Source: Chryseobacterium sp. G0201 (lineage in GTDB: Bacteria; Bacteroidota; Bacteroidia; Flavobacteriales; Weeksellaceae). Taken from it: a stretch of 64,000 nucleotides of DNA. Both the position numbers and the translations under genes were made by a program. The stretch is from assembly GCF_003815655.1 (NCBI RefSeq), contig NZ_CP033917.1:992001-1056000 (forward strand). The letters are read 5' to 3'. The notes under the pieces are model-generated. The model ran no database searches. It had not been told where the DNA came from and saw nothing but the letters and a program-made list of their open reading frames with translations. Of this stretch, positions 1 through 7,859 are shown in pieces (position 1 is the first letter of the stretch; each line of letters opens with the position of its first letter).

Positions 1-35
1 AGAGCTAAGAGATAATATCTTAAATTACAATATAC

Positions 36-70
36 AAAAATGCTTGAGAAGAACTTTTTCAGGCATTTTT
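36..70 (+). terminator. Rho-independent terminator of an upstream gene
   Basis: Arms AAAAATGC (36-43) and GCATTTTT (63-70) flank a partly paired centre and run into a T-rich tract. It closes a transcription unit left of the window, so the ftsE-like gene starts its own unit. The 100 bases before that gene are AT-rich with nothing else recognised. Confidence 0.6.
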
Positions 71-169
71 TGTTGTTAAAATTTACTAAAATTTAGTTTC
101 TTTAGGTTTCTTTTTTCTATTTTTAAGATCTGAAAAAATATTTTAGAAATAGCCTCTTAAATTTGAATT

Positions 170-880
170 ATGCCACATACAAATATCTCCGGAGATAGCA
201 TCATAAGTTTACAACACGCGAAGATTGCTCAAAAAAACTTCACGGTTCTTTCTGATGTGAATCTTAACATCAAAAAAGGCCGATTCTGTTATCTTATCGG
301 AAAAACCGGTTCCGGGAAAAGCTCATTATTAAAGACTCTTTACGGACACATCCCGTTAGCGTCAGGACATGGAGCTGTTGTTGGTTTTGATCTCGCAAAA
401 ATGAGAACTTCCGACATCCCAAACCTTAGAAGAAAATTAGGAATTGTTTTCCAGGATTTCCAATTGCTTTCTGACAGAACTGTTGAGAAAAATCTGAAAT
501 TCGTTCTTGAAGCTACCGGATGGAGCGATAAAATAAAAATGGAAGACCGTATCAACGAGGTTCTTGGAAGCGTAAATATGAAAAGTAAAAAGCACAAAAT
601 GCCTCACGAACTTTCTGGTGGAGAACAACAGCGTGTGGCGATTGCAAGAGCTTTATTAAACCATCCAGATCTTATCTTAGCCGATGAGCCAACGGGAAAC
701 CTTGACCCTGAAACTTCAAATGAAATTATGACATTACTGAAACAAGTTGCTCTAGAAAACGGAGCTGCGGTAGTAATGGCAACACATGATTATCATATGA
801 TTCAAAATTTTCCTGGAGAGGCGATCAGATGTGAAGATGGAAAAGTTTCTGTATTGGATACAGCAGAATTATTTGAATAA
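170..880 (+). CDS. ftsE: FtsE-like cell division ABC transporter ATP-binding protein
   Basis: This is a 236-residue single ABC ATPase domain of the FtsE/LolD type. Walker [10 protein letters not shown] is at about residues 44-52, the signature LSGGEQQR at 148-155 and Walker [13 protein letters not shown] at 168-179. FtsE with the membrane protein FtsX makes a mechanotransmission complex at the division site that controls peptidoglycan hydrolases. The insert [15 protein letters not shown] and the segment VFQDFQLL are typical of FtsE. No ftsX lies next to it, which I believe is common in Bacteroidota. The start ATG at 170 follows a long AT-rich leader, and the next gene faces it. LolD-type ABC exporters are the main alternative. 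Confidence 0.85.
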   Translation: MPHTNISGDSIISLQHAKIAQKNFTVLSDVNLNIKKGRFCYLIGKTGSGKSSLLKTLYGHIPLASGHGAVVGFDLAKMRTSDIPNLRRKLGIVFQDFQLLSDRTVEKNLKFVLEATGWSDKIKMEDRINEVLGSVNMKSKKHKMPHELSGGEQQRVAIARALLNHPDLILADEPTGNLDPETSNEIMTLLKQVALENGAAVVMATHDYHMIQNFPGEAIRCEDGKVSVLDTAELFE

Positions 881-932
881 AATTAAAAGATTCAGAAAAT
901 TAAGAGATTTAGATATTAATAACTTTTAAAAT

Positions 933-1637
933 CTAATTTCTAACTTCTTTAAAGACATGAAACTCTTTCGTGAGTTCAAGATATTGGTCCGAGTATTGTC
1001 TCGGACTTTTTTCTATAATAAATTCAGATTCTTCGAGTTGATTTTCAATTAAAGAAAACTCCAAGATCAATCTTTTTACTTTTGAATTTTCTATTCCTTT
1101 AATGTTGATTCTTCGCGTTAAAAATAATTGATTTTCTTTAGCAATTTCAATAAAATCACTTCCAACCTCGGCAGGAATAATTACAGAAAAAATTCCTTTT
1201 TCAGAAAGTAACTTAGATGATTTTGAGATTAATTGTTGAAAGTTTAATTCAACCGTTTGCCGGGCAATTTTATCTTTTTCAGATCCGGATTCTTCAAAAT
1301 AAGGTGGATTAGAAACTATTAAATCAAATTTTTCTTCTGTTTCAAAATTTTTAAAATCATGAAGAATATTTTTTAACCTTGAATTAAATTTAGACTTCTC
1401 GAAATTACATTTTGTAAGATGTACAGCTTCTTCATTAATATCTAAACCTAAAAATTCAGCTTTTGGATTTCTTTGAGCTAACATTAAAGAAATCAAACCC
1501 GTTCCTGTTCCGACTTCTAGGACTTTAGACTTGTTATCAATATTCGCTAAAGCGCCTAACAAAACCCCGTCTGTTCCTACACGGAAGACATTTTTAGACT
1601 GATAAATTTCGAATTGTTTAAACGTAAAAGGCTTCAC
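933..1637 (-). CDS. trmN6: tRNA1(Val) (adenine(37)-N6)-methyltransferase, TrmN6/YfiC family
   Basis: This is a 234-residue class I SAM-dependent methyltransferase. The SAM-binding glycine motif VLEVGTGTG is at about residues 39-47 and the catalytic adenine-N6 motif NPPYFEE at 110-116. The N-terminal segment FKQFEIYQSKNVFRVGTDG matches the YfiC/TrmN6 family, which methylates N6 of A37 in a valine tRNA. Its ATG shares one base (1637) with the end of the upstream sensor kinase gene, so the two are translationally coupled. The family assignment is firm, the exact tRNA substrate less so. Confidence 0.85.
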   Translation of the reverse strand: MKPFTFKQFEIYQSKNVFRVGTDGVLLGALANIDNKSKVLEVGTGTGLISLMLAQRNPKAEFLGLDINEEAVHLTKCNFEKSKFNSRLKNILHDFKNFETEEKFDLIVSNPPYFEESGSEKDKIARQTVELNFQQLISKSSKLLSEKGIFSVIIPAEVGSDFIEIAKENQLFLTRRINIKGIENSKVKRLILEFSLIENQLEESEFIIEKSPRQYSDQYLELTKEFHVFKEVRN

Positions 1638-3091
1638 TATAAATTGGTTGGCAATGTGATTGTGAATGTTGAACCTTTTCCTACTTCAGATTTCACAGAG
1701 ATTTCTCCTTTGTAATCTTCCACCATTTTTCTGACCATGGAGAGACCAAGTCCCATCCCACTATTTTTTGACGTGAAATTAGGCTCAAAAATCCTTTCAT
1801 ATATATTTTCAGGAATCCCAATACCATTATCTTGAATAGAAACCATCACCCTTCTCTGATGCTGTTCTACATCCACATTAATAATCAATTTTCTTTCATC
1901 ACTTTCGGCTTGTTTAGCATTGGTAACAAGATTTGTAATGATTCTGGACAGATAAATCCTATCCATATTGATCATGATATTACTCTTATTGGAATGTATA
2001 AAAATACTGTCATCATTGAAAACGCGCAGAATATCTTCAACCTCGCTATTCAGATTGATTACCTCATTATTTTTCTCAGGAAGTTTCGCAAATTCTGAAA
2101 AAGCAGACGCAACTGTGGCAATCAAGTCGATCTGATCAACCATTGTTTTACTCATCTGCTTTACTCTTTCTCTAATATTTGGATCTTCGGGATCGAATTT
2201 CCTTTCAAAATTTTGAATGGTTAATTTCATTGGCGTTAAAGGGTTTTTCACCTCATGAGCAACCTGTTTCGCCATCTCCCGCCAAGCTTCTTCCGATGCT
2301 TTAAAACGTAATCTTTCTTTTTGATCCTGAATTTGGAGAATCATCCTATTGTAAGCCCTTGCAAGAGCATTTAGTTCGTCATTTTTGTAATATCTGATAG
2401 GATGCATTTCATTTTCAAACAATGTAATACGGGTGATCATATCAGAAAATTTAGTAATCGTTTTTGCTAAATTATTAGAAGTAACCCAACTCAGCCAAAT
2501 GCTGAATAAGATAAGAAAAATATCAACCAATAAAATGTATTTAACATATTGGTGAAGAACATCAAGATACGCAGATTCATTGTGATACAAAGGAATGTAT
2601 ACAATACCAACAGGATCCAGAACATTATTTTTCAACACTAAATAAGACGAAGTAAAAACCGCATCTTTAGCCTGATCATATCCTCTGATATCCACTCTGG
2701 CATCGGTAGCCAGAATTTTATTGACAATATTTAGAGGAATTGTTTTTTGCTCAACCAAACTTTCATCTTTATTAGAAAGCAGGTAGTTGCCTTTTAAATC
2801 ATAAATAACAATATCGTGTTGATTGATATCCGCAATTTCAAGAATTTTATTTCCTAAAACTTCGGTAAGATCTTTTGTTTCCACAAGAGATCTACTCACA
2901 GCATAATCCAAATATCCCATAACGGCATTAGTCTTATCCTGCATATCTATCCTACTCTGTTCCAGAGAATTACTTCTTAAAACAAAATACGGAACCAGAG
3001 AAGAAGCTGCAACACTTAAAAGACATACGAGCAAGAAACCGAAAAAGACCCGATTTCTTAAACTATACCCTTTGTATTTATTTATTGCCAT
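1637..3091 (-). CDS. Membrane sensor histidine kinase (HAMP, HisKA, HATPase), NtrY-like
   Basis: This is a 484-residue sensor kinase. A first membrane segment lies at about residues 14-38 and a second at about 185-204, enclosing an extracytoplasmic sensor of about 145 residues. A HAMP linker follows (about 203-255). The H-box VAHEVKNPLTPMKL has the phospho-acceptor His at about 279. The C-terminal ATPase domain has the N-box LVTNAKQ, the G1 box DNGIGIP and the G2 box GMGLGL. HEVKNPLTPMKL is typical of NtrY-like kinases. No response regulator is adjacent, so the partner is unknown. It overlaps trmN6 by one base, an odd pairing that may just be shared transcription. It ends 13 bases past the 3' end of ribE upstream, so the two are close-packed. 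Confidence 0.88.
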   Translation of the reverse strand: MAINKYKGYSLRNRVFFGFLLVCLLSVAASSLVPYFVLRSNSLEQSRIDMQDKTNAVMGYLDYAVSRSLVETKDLTEVLGNKILEIADINQHDIVIYDLKGNYLLSNKDESLVEQKTIPLNIVNKILATDARVDIRGYDQAKDAVFTSSYLVLKNNVLDPVGIVYIPLYHNESAYLDVLHQYVKYILLVDIFLILFSIWLSWVTSNNLAKTITKFSDMITRITLFENEMHPIRYYKNDELNALARAYNRMILQIQDQKERLRFKASEEAWREMAKQVAHEVKNPLTPMKLTIQNFERKFDPEDPNIRERVKQMSKTMVDQIDLIATVASAFSEFAKLPEKNNEVINLNSEVEDILRVFNDDSIFIHSNKSNIMINMDRIYLSRIITNLVTNAKQAESDERKLIINVDVEQHQRRVMVSIQDNGIGIPENIYERIFEPNFTSKNSGMGLGLSMVRKMVEDYKGEISVKSEVGKGSTFTITLPTNL

Positions 3092-3677
3092 TCTGTTTAT
3101 TAATTAACCTAGCAATATACTTACCAATTATGTCAAATTCCAGATTAACTTTATCTCCGATTTTAAGATGCTGCATATTGGTAAACTCCCATGTATATGG
3201 AATAATTGCTACAGAGAATTGAGAATCTTCACTTTTTGCAACGGTTAAACTAATTCCGTTTACTGTAATTGAACCTTGAGGAACGGTTACAAAGTTCCCG
3301 TTAGATTCATATTTTACGGTAATAAAATAGCTTCCGTCTTTATTCTCAATTCCTACAACCTCTCCCGTGTGATCCACGTGACCCTGAACGATATGACCGT
3401 CTAATCTTCCGTCCATCTTCATGCAACGTTCAAGATTTACAACTGTACCTATATCCCATTTTCCAAGGTTGGTTTTTTCTAAAGTTTCATTGATTGCCGT
3501 AACGACATATTGGTCACCTTTGATCTCCACAACAGTTAAGCAACAACCGTTATGAGCAAGGCTTTGATCTATTTTTAATTCATTGGTAAAAGGGCATGTT
3601 AAAGTAAAATCAATGTTACTTCCTTTTTCCTCAATCTTTTCAATAACTCCAACTGCTTCAATAATTCCTGTGAACAT
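3078..3677 (-). CDS. ribE: Riboflavin synthase, alpha subunit
   Basis: This 199-residue enzyme condenses two 6,7-dimethyl-8-ribityllumazines into riboflavin. Starting at ATG 3677 gives the invariant N-terminus MFTGIIEAVG. The frame is open further upstream to 3842 but that extension runs through pdxA and is not part of the protein. The two homologous lumazine-binding barrels are visible: the first has NGCCLTV and the second has GRLDGHIVQGHVD and GSITVNGISLTV. A minus-strand -7 box lies at 3713-3720. The gene ends inside the start of the sensor kinase gene (overlap 14 bases), suggesting one operon. Confidence 0.95.
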   Translation of the reverse strand: MFTGIIEAVGVIEKIEEKGSNIDFTLTCPFTNELKIDQSLAHNGCCLTVVEIKGDQYVVTAINETLEKTNLGKWDIGTVVNLERCMKMDGRLDGHIVQGHVDHTGEVVGIENKDGSYFITVKYESNGNFVTVPQGSITVNGISLTVAKSEDSQFSVAIIPYTWEFTNMQHLKIGDKVNLEFDIIGKYIARLINKQNGNK

Positions 3678-3689
3678 ATTATTTTTTGC

Positions 3690-3697
3690 TAAATTTG
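3690..3697 (+). promoter_or_regulatory. Candidate -7 box for pdxA
   Basis: TAAATTTG fits the Bacteroidota -7 consensus TAnnTTTG and lies 29 bases before the pdxA ATG. It sits between the ribE start and the opposing ribE box, so the two promoters overlap head to head. Confidence 0.55.
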
Positions 3698-3712
3698 TAA
3701 AATTATAATCTT

Positions 3713-3720
3713 CAAAGATA
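3713..3720 (-). promoter_or_regulatory. Candidate -7 box for ribE
   Basis: Read on the minus strand the sequence is TATCTTTG, a perfect TAnnTTTG box, 35 bases before the ribE ATG at 3677. Its predicted start site lies about where the pdxA transcript begins. Confidence 0.55.
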
Positions 3721-3726
3721 ATCAAA

Positions 3727-4818
3727 ATGAGCCCAAAAAACCATAAAGTACGAGTAGGAATTTCAATCGGGGATTTCAACGGCATAGGACCAGAAATCAT
3801 CATGAAGTCTCTGAAAGACAAAACTATTACTGATTTTTTCACTCCGGTAATTTTTGGTTCGGGAAAATTATTTACCTATCAGAAAAATATTTTTAAGCTT
3901 AATTTAAACTTTAATTATATCAACGAAACTTCTCAGGCACAGGCAGGAAAGATCAATATGCTGAATCTTGTGAAAGATAATTCTAATGTAGAACTGGGAA
4001 AACCAACAGAAGAATCAACCAAATTGGCTATAGATTCTTTGGAAGCAGCAACTGAAGCTTTAATGAATGGAGAAATTGATGTTCTTGTAACAGCTCCTAT
4101 CAATAAGGATGAAATGATGAAGATGGGCTTTAAACATGCCGGTCATACAGGATATTTTGAAGAAAAATTTAATAAAAAAGGATTGATGTTCTTAGTAACA
4201 GACGATTTAAAAGTTGCCGTTTCTACCCATCACATTCCATTGGCAAAAGTGGCGGAAAATATTTCTAAAGAGAAAATTAAAAAGCAGATTCGAGCTTTGA
4301 ACCAAACTTTAATTGAAGATTTTAATATTTCCAGACCGAAAATTGCGGTTTTAGGATTAAATCCACACTCAGGAGACGGCGGCGTGATTGGAAATGAAGA
4401 AATTGAAATTATTTCTCCGGCGATCAAAGAACTTTCTGACAACGGAATTTTAGCTTTTGGACCTTTCCCGGCAGACAGTTTTTTCCAGCCTAGTAAATAT
4501 AAAAGCTTCGATGCTGTTTTAGCAATGTATCATGATCAGGGCTTGGCACCGTTTAAAACATTAGCTTATGAAGAAGGTGTAAATTACACTGCTGCGCTTC
4601 CCTTTATCAGAACATCTCCCGACCACGGAGTTGCGTACGACATCGCAGGACAAAACATTGCAGATGAGCAGAGTTTTACAGAAGCAATCTTCACCGCGAT
4701 TAAAATTTTCAAGAATAGAAGCGAATACAACGAATTGATGAGCAACCGTATGCAGCCAAGAAAAATGGTTACTGACAACGGAATTGACGAAGATTTACCT
4801 GATGAAACTGAAGCATAA
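3727..4818 (+). CDS. pdxA: 4-hydroxythreonine-4-phosphate dehydrogenase
   Basis: This 363-residue enzyme acts in DXP-independent-precursor steps of de novo vitamin B6 (PLP) synthesis, oxidising and decarboxylating 4-phosphohydroxy-threonine. The N-terminal motif GISIGDFNGIGPE, the metal-site segment GFKHAGHTGYFEE and the C-terminal block YHDQGLAPFKTLAYEEG followed by RTSPDHGVAYDIAG are all classic PdxA. Length is close to the 330-360 typical of the family. It diverges from ribE with only 49 bases between starts, so both cofactor genes share one control region. The downstream gene yceD has its own promoter. Confidence 0.95.
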   Translation: MSPKNHKVRVGISIGDFNGIGPEIIMKSLKDKTITDFFTPVIFGSGKLFTYQKNIFKLNLNFNYINETSQAQAGKINMLNLVKDNSNVELGKPTEESTKLAIDSLEAATEALMNGEIDVLVTAPINKDEMMKMGFKHAGHTGYFEEKFNKKGLMFLVTDDLKVAVSTHHIPLAKVAENISKEKIKKQIRALNQTLIEDFNISRPKIAVLGLNPHSGDGGVIGNEEIEIISPAIKELSDNGILAFGPFPADSFFQPSKYKSFDAVLAMYHDQGLAPFKTLAYEEGVNYTAALPFIRTSPDHGVAYDIAGQNIADEQSFTEAIFTAIKIFKNRSEYNELMSNRMQPRKMVTDNGIDEDLPDETEA

Positions 4819-4859
4819 ATCATTAAAACCAACTTTAAATTAATTTGTTGGAGATTTTA

Positions 4860-4890
4860 TTTGTAATTATAAAAAAAATGCATATTTTTG
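4860..4890 (+). promoter_or_regulatory. Bacteroidota-type promoter of yceD-rpmF
   Basis: TTTG (4860-4863) and TATTTTTG (4883-4890) are separated by 19 bases, matching the -33 TTTG / -7 TAnnTTTG consensus. The predicted transcript would begin around 4895, which rules out the upstream in-frame TTG at 4888 and supports ATG 4903 as the yceD start. Confidence 0.7.
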
Positions 4891-4902
4891 CACACTCATT
4901 TT

Positions 4903-5427
4903 ATGGACAAGTTAAGAAACTATGACGTGAGCTTTTCCGGACTGAAAACCGGGAAGCATCAGTTCAAATTTGAGATAGACAAAACGTTCTTTCAATTATT
5001 TGACACTGAGCAGGAATTTACAAATCCTAAGATCACAGTAGATGTTTTTCTTGAGAAACATACTACTTTTTTAGAATTTGAGATTGAAACATCTGGGACT
5101 GTAGATCTGGTTTGCGATATTACAAACGCAGATTTTGAACATCCCATTGAAAACGACATTAAAGTTTTGGTGAAGTTTGGAGAAGAGTACGATGACAGCG
5201 AAGAAGATGTTATCACAATCTCAACCAGCGACCACGCTTTCAATGTAGCACAGTTGATTTACGAAAATGTAGCCCTTTCCATACCAATGAAAAAGGTTTC
5301 ACCTAACGTAAGCGATGAAGATCTGGAAATTCTTGAAAAATTCAGCCCAAAAGAAGTTGAAAAAGAAAAAGAACCGGAAAGTGACCCCAGATGGGAAGCA
5401 CTTAAGAAATTAAAAGATAAAAATTAA
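4903..5427 (+). CDS. yceD: YceD/DUF177 family protein
   Basis: This is a 174-residue acidic protein of the DUF177 (YceD) family, usually encoded just before rpmF and linked in bacteria and plants to 23S rRNA accumulation. It begins MDKLRNYDVSFSGLKTGKHQ and carries the mid-domain pattern VDLVCDITNADFEHPI that replaces the CxxC-bearing consensus, followed by the acidic stretch EEYDDSEEDVITI. The C-terminus DPRWEALKKLKDK is the conserved YceD tail. The start was chosen as ATG 4903 because a promoter overlaps the alternative TTG at 4888. rpmF follows after 69 bases, the usual partner. Confidence 0.85.
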   Translation: MDKLRNYDVSFSGLKTGKHQFKFEIDKTFFQLFDTEQEFTNPKITVDVFLEKHTTFLEFEIETSGTVDLVCDITNADFEHPIENDIKVLVKFGEEYDDSEEDVITISTSDHAFNVAQLIYENVALSIPMKKVSPNVSDEDLEILEKFSPKEVEKEKEPESDPRWEALKKLKDKN

Positions 5428-5440
5428 AATAATTTAAATA

Positions 5441-5474
5441 TGATGAGAGGATGAAAAGAATCTCATCGCTCATC
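5441..5474 (+). other. Imperfect hairpin in the yceD-rpmF gap
   Basis: TGATGAG (5441-5447) pairs with CTCATCA (5468-5474), and an inner GATGA (5450-5454) pairs with TCATC (5462-5466). It lies 22 bases before the rpmF ATG and has no T-run, so it does not look like a terminator. It may be an mRNA processing or translational control element. Confidence 0.4.
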
Positions 5475-5496
5475 AAATTAAAAAAGTTATTACAAG

Positions 5497-5700
5497 ATGG
5501 CACATCCAAAGAGAAGACAATCGTCCACAAGAAGAGATAAGAGAAGAACTCACTACAAAGCTGTAGTTCCTCAATTAGCTAAAGATGCAACAACAGGAGA
5601 AATGCACCTTTACCACAGAGCTCACTGGCATGAAGGGAAACTTTACTACAGAGGTAAAGTAGTATTGGAAAAAGAAGTAGCAACTACTGAAGAAAACTAA
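5497..5700 (+). CDS. rpmF: 50S ribosomal protein L32
   Basis: This is a 67-residue basic ribosomal protein. The N-terminus [20 protein letters not shown] is the L32 signature, and the rest ([18 protein letters not shown]) follows the family. The zinc-binding cysteines found in many L32 proteins are missing here, the C-minus form. It follows yceD and precedes accB, preserving the common link between L32 and fatty acid synthesis genes. A strong terminator follows. Confidence 0.96.
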   Translation: MAHPKRRQSSTRRDKRRTHYKAVVPQLAKDATTGEMHLYHRAHWHEGKLYYRGKVVLEKEVATTEEN

Positions 5701-5740
5701 GAAGTCGTTTTTCACTGAAAAACACTCGTTTTTATACAAA

Positions 5741-5776
5741 AACCGCCCAATTTTTATAAAATTTGGCGGTTTTTTG
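5741..5776 (+). terminator. Terminator after rpmF
   Basis: AACCGCC (5741-5747) pairs with GGCGGTT (5766-5772), with extra pairing CAA/TTG inside, followed by a T-rich tail. Confidence 0.8.
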
Positions 5777-5805
5777 TTGTTTTTTACGTTTTTTTGGTAT
5801 CTTTG
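5776..5805 (+). promoter_or_regulatory. accB: Promoter of accB-accC
   Basis: TATCTTTG (5798-5805) is a perfect -7 box, with GTTG at 5776-5779 as a -33-like element 18 bases upstream (TTTG at 5773-5776 gives 21). It lies directly behind the rpmF terminator and 23 bases before the accB ATG. Confidence 0.6.
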
Positions 5806-5828
5806 ACCCAAAATCAAATATCAAATTT

Positions 5829-6308
5829 ATGGACATTAAAGACATACAAAATCTTATTAAGTTTGTATCTAAGGCGGAAGTTTCTGAAGTGAAGTACAAA
5901 ACTAAAGATTTCGAAATCACTATTAAAACTCCATTAGCTGGAAGCGAAGTAGCATATGCTCAACCTGCAGTTTACCATACTGCTCCTCAACAAGCTGCTC
6001 CTGCACAAGCTCCAGTTGCTACATCTACACCTGCTGAAAAAGCTGAGGCTGCATCTGATGACAGCAAATATATTACAATCAAATCTCCAATGATCGGAAC
6101 TTTCTACAGAAAACCATCTCCTGATAAAGATGTTTTTGTAAACGTTGGTGATGAAGTTTCTGTTGGTAAAGTTGTTTGTGTAATTGAAGCAATGAAATTA
6201 TTCAACCAGATCGATTCTGAGGTAAGCGGAAAAATCGTTAAGATTTTAGTTGATGATGCTACTCCGGTAGAATATGACCAACCTTTATTCTTAGTAGATC
6301 CATCTTAA
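5829..6308 (+). CDS. accB: Biotin carboxyl carrier protein of acetyl-CoA carboxylase
   Basis: This 159-residue protein carries the biotin arm that shuttles CO2 between biotin carboxylase (AccC) and the carboxyltransferase (AccAD) in malonyl-CoA synthesis. ATG 5829 gives MDIKDIQNLIKFVSKAEVSE, the usual AccB beginning; the frame is open upstream but lies within the promoter. An Ala/Pro-rich linker (about 40-75) leads into the biotinyl domain, with the biotinylated lysine in EAMKLFNQ at about residue 123. accC follows after 90 bases. accA lies at 20.3 kb; accD is not in the window. Confidence 0.95.
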   Translation: MDIKDIQNLIKFVSKAEVSEVKYKTKDFEITIKTPLAGSEVAYAQPAVYHTAPQQAAPAQAPVATSTPAEKAEAASDDSKYITIKSPMIGTFYRKPSPDKDVFVNVGDEVSVGKVVCVIEAMKLFNQIDSEVSGKIVKILVDDATPVEYDQPLFLVDPS

Positions 6309-6398
6309 TTTAGGTTACAGTTTTTAGGTTGCAGAATAAATGTTTTGCAGACTAAATTTTCTAGTACCTATTACCTATTACCTAAAATCTAAAAAAAG
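6309..6398 (+). repeat. Low-complexity TACCTAT element between accB and accC
   Basis: The gap starts with AGGTTACAG and AGGTTGCAG copies and ends with a threefold TACCTAT-type repeat (about 6364-6384). The left TTTAGGT and right ACCTAAA are complementary, so the two sides could pair. It is unlike the surrounding coding DNA and resembles a small dispersed intergenic element. Confidence 0.45.
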
Positions 6399-7754
6399 AT
6401 GTTCAAAAAAATATTAATTGCCAATCGTGGCGAAATTGCAATGCGTATCTTACGTACTTGTAAAGAAATGGGAATCAAAACTGTTGCAGTATACTCTACT
6501 GCCGACAAAGACAGTCTTCACGTAAGATTTGCTGACGAGGCTGTTTGTATTGGTCCTGCAATGAGTAAAGACTCATACCTAAAAATCCCTAACATTATTG
6601 CTGCTGCAGAAATTACAAATGCAGACGCAATACACCCAGGTTACGGATTCTTATCTGAAAATGCTAATTTCTCAAGAATCTGCCAGAAAAACGGTATCAA
6701 ATTCATTGGTGCATCTCCTGAGCAAATTGAGAGAATGGGAGATAAAGCCAACGCTAAAGCTACCATGAAAGCAGCAGGTGTACCATGTGTACCTGGTTCT
6801 GAAGGATTAATTGAATCTTACGAACACGCTGTAAAAACTGCTGAAGAAACAGGATATCCTGTAATGATCAAAGCAACTGCCGGTGGTGGTGGAAAAGGAA
6901 TGAGAGCTGTTTGGAAAGCTGAAGACCTTAAAGATCACTGGGAATCTGCAATTCAGGAAGCTGTGGCTGCATTCGGAAACGGAGGTATGTACATGGAAAA
7001 ACTGATTGAAGAGCCTAGACACATCGAAATTCAGGTTGCGGGTGACCAATTTGGTAAAGCTTGCCACCTTTCTGAAAGAGACTGTTCTGTACAAAGAAGA
7101 AATCAGAAATTAACAGAAGAAACTCCTTCTCCGTTTATGACTGACGAACTTCGTGAGAAAATGGGTGACGCAGCCGTAAAAGCAGCCGAATTCATTGCTT
7201 ATGAAGGTGTTGGTACCATTGAATTCTTGGTTGATAAACACAGAAATTTCTATTTCATGGAAATGAATACGAGAATTCAGGTTGAGCATCCAATTACTGA
7301 GCAGGTTATTGACTATGACTTAATCAGAGAACAAATTCTTTTGGCGGCTGGAACTCCAATTTCTGGAATTAATTATTATCCAAAATTACATTCAATCGAA
7401 TGTAGAATTAATGCTGAGGATCCTTACGCAGATTTCAGACCATCTCCGGGGAAAATCACAGGATTAAACATTCCTGGCGGACACGGAATCAGAGTTGATA
7501 CTCACGTTTATTCTGGATATACAATTCCTTCTAACTACGATTCAATGATTGCAAAACTGATCACAACGGCTCAAACTCGTGAGGAAGCCATTGCTAAAAT
7601 GAGACGTGCTTTGGAAGAATTCTATATTGAAGGTGTAAAAACGACTATTCCTTTCCATAGACAATTGATGGATGATGAAGATTATCTTTCAGGAAACTAT
7701 ACTACAAAATTCATGGAGAGCTTTGTAATGGATAGAAAATATGATAATCATTAA
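6399..7754 (+). CDS. accC: Acetyl-CoA carboxylase, biotin carboxylase subunit
   Basis: This 451-residue ATP-grasp enzyme carboxylates the biotin on AccB with ATP and bicarbonate, the first half of the acetyl-CoA carboxylase reaction. It begins [17 protein letters not shown], with the [13 protein letters not shown] motif, the glycine-rich ATP loop AGGGGKGMR and the catalytic block [15 protein letters not shown] followed by GHGIRVDTH. Length matches the 445-450 usual for AccC. It is the second gene of the accBC operon and is followed by a clear terminator. Confidence 0.97.
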   Translation: MFKKILIANRGEIAMRILRTCKEMGIKTVAVYSTADKDSLHVRFADEAVCIGPAMSKDSYLKIPNIIAAAEITNADAIHPGYGFLSENANFSRICQKNGIKFIGASPEQIERMGDKANAKATMKAAGVPCVPGSEGLIESYEHAVKTAEETGYPVMIKATAGGGGKGMRAVWKAEDLKDHWESAIQEAVAAFGNGGMYMEKLIEEPRHIEIQVAGDQFGKACHLSERDCSVQRRNQKLTEETPSPFMTDELREKMGDAAVKAAEFIAYEGVGTIEFLVDKHRNFYFMEMNTRIQVEHPITEQVIDYDLIREQILLAAGTPISGINYYPKLHSIECRINAEDPYADFRPSPGKITGLNIPGGHGIRVDTHVYSGYTIPSNYDSMIAKLITTAQTREEAIAKMRRALEEFYIEGVKTTIPFHRQLMDDEDYLSGNYTTKFMESFVMDRKYDNH

Positions 7755-7778
7755 GATTATTTTTAAATAAAAAAATTG

Positions 7779-7807
7779 AAAACTGTCTCATTTTGAGGCA
7801 GTTTTTG
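7779..7807 (+). terminator. Terminator of accB-accC
   Basis: AAAACTGTCTCA (7779-7790) pairs with TGAGGCAGTTTT (7794-7805) over a 3-base loop, with T-rich DNA after it. Confidence 0.8.
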
Positions 7808-7834
7808 TTTTTATGTCTTCTCGTATTAAATTAT

Positions 7835-7842
7835 TAACTTTG
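7835..7842 (+). promoter_or_regulatory. Candidate -7 box for rocD
   Basis: TAACTTTG fits TAnnTTTG and ends 17 bases before the rocD ATG. No good -33 TTTG at standard spacing is visible. Confidence 0.5.
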
Positions 7843-7859
7843 TACAAAACCAAAAATAT

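Noticed and set aside
3678..3842. N-terminal extension of ribE upstream of 3677
   Set aside because: It runs through pdxA on the other strand; MFTGIIEA is the invariant start of riboflavin synthase.
4888..4902. TTG start of yceD at 4888
   Set aside because: It lies in the -7 box; ATG 4903 gives the family start.
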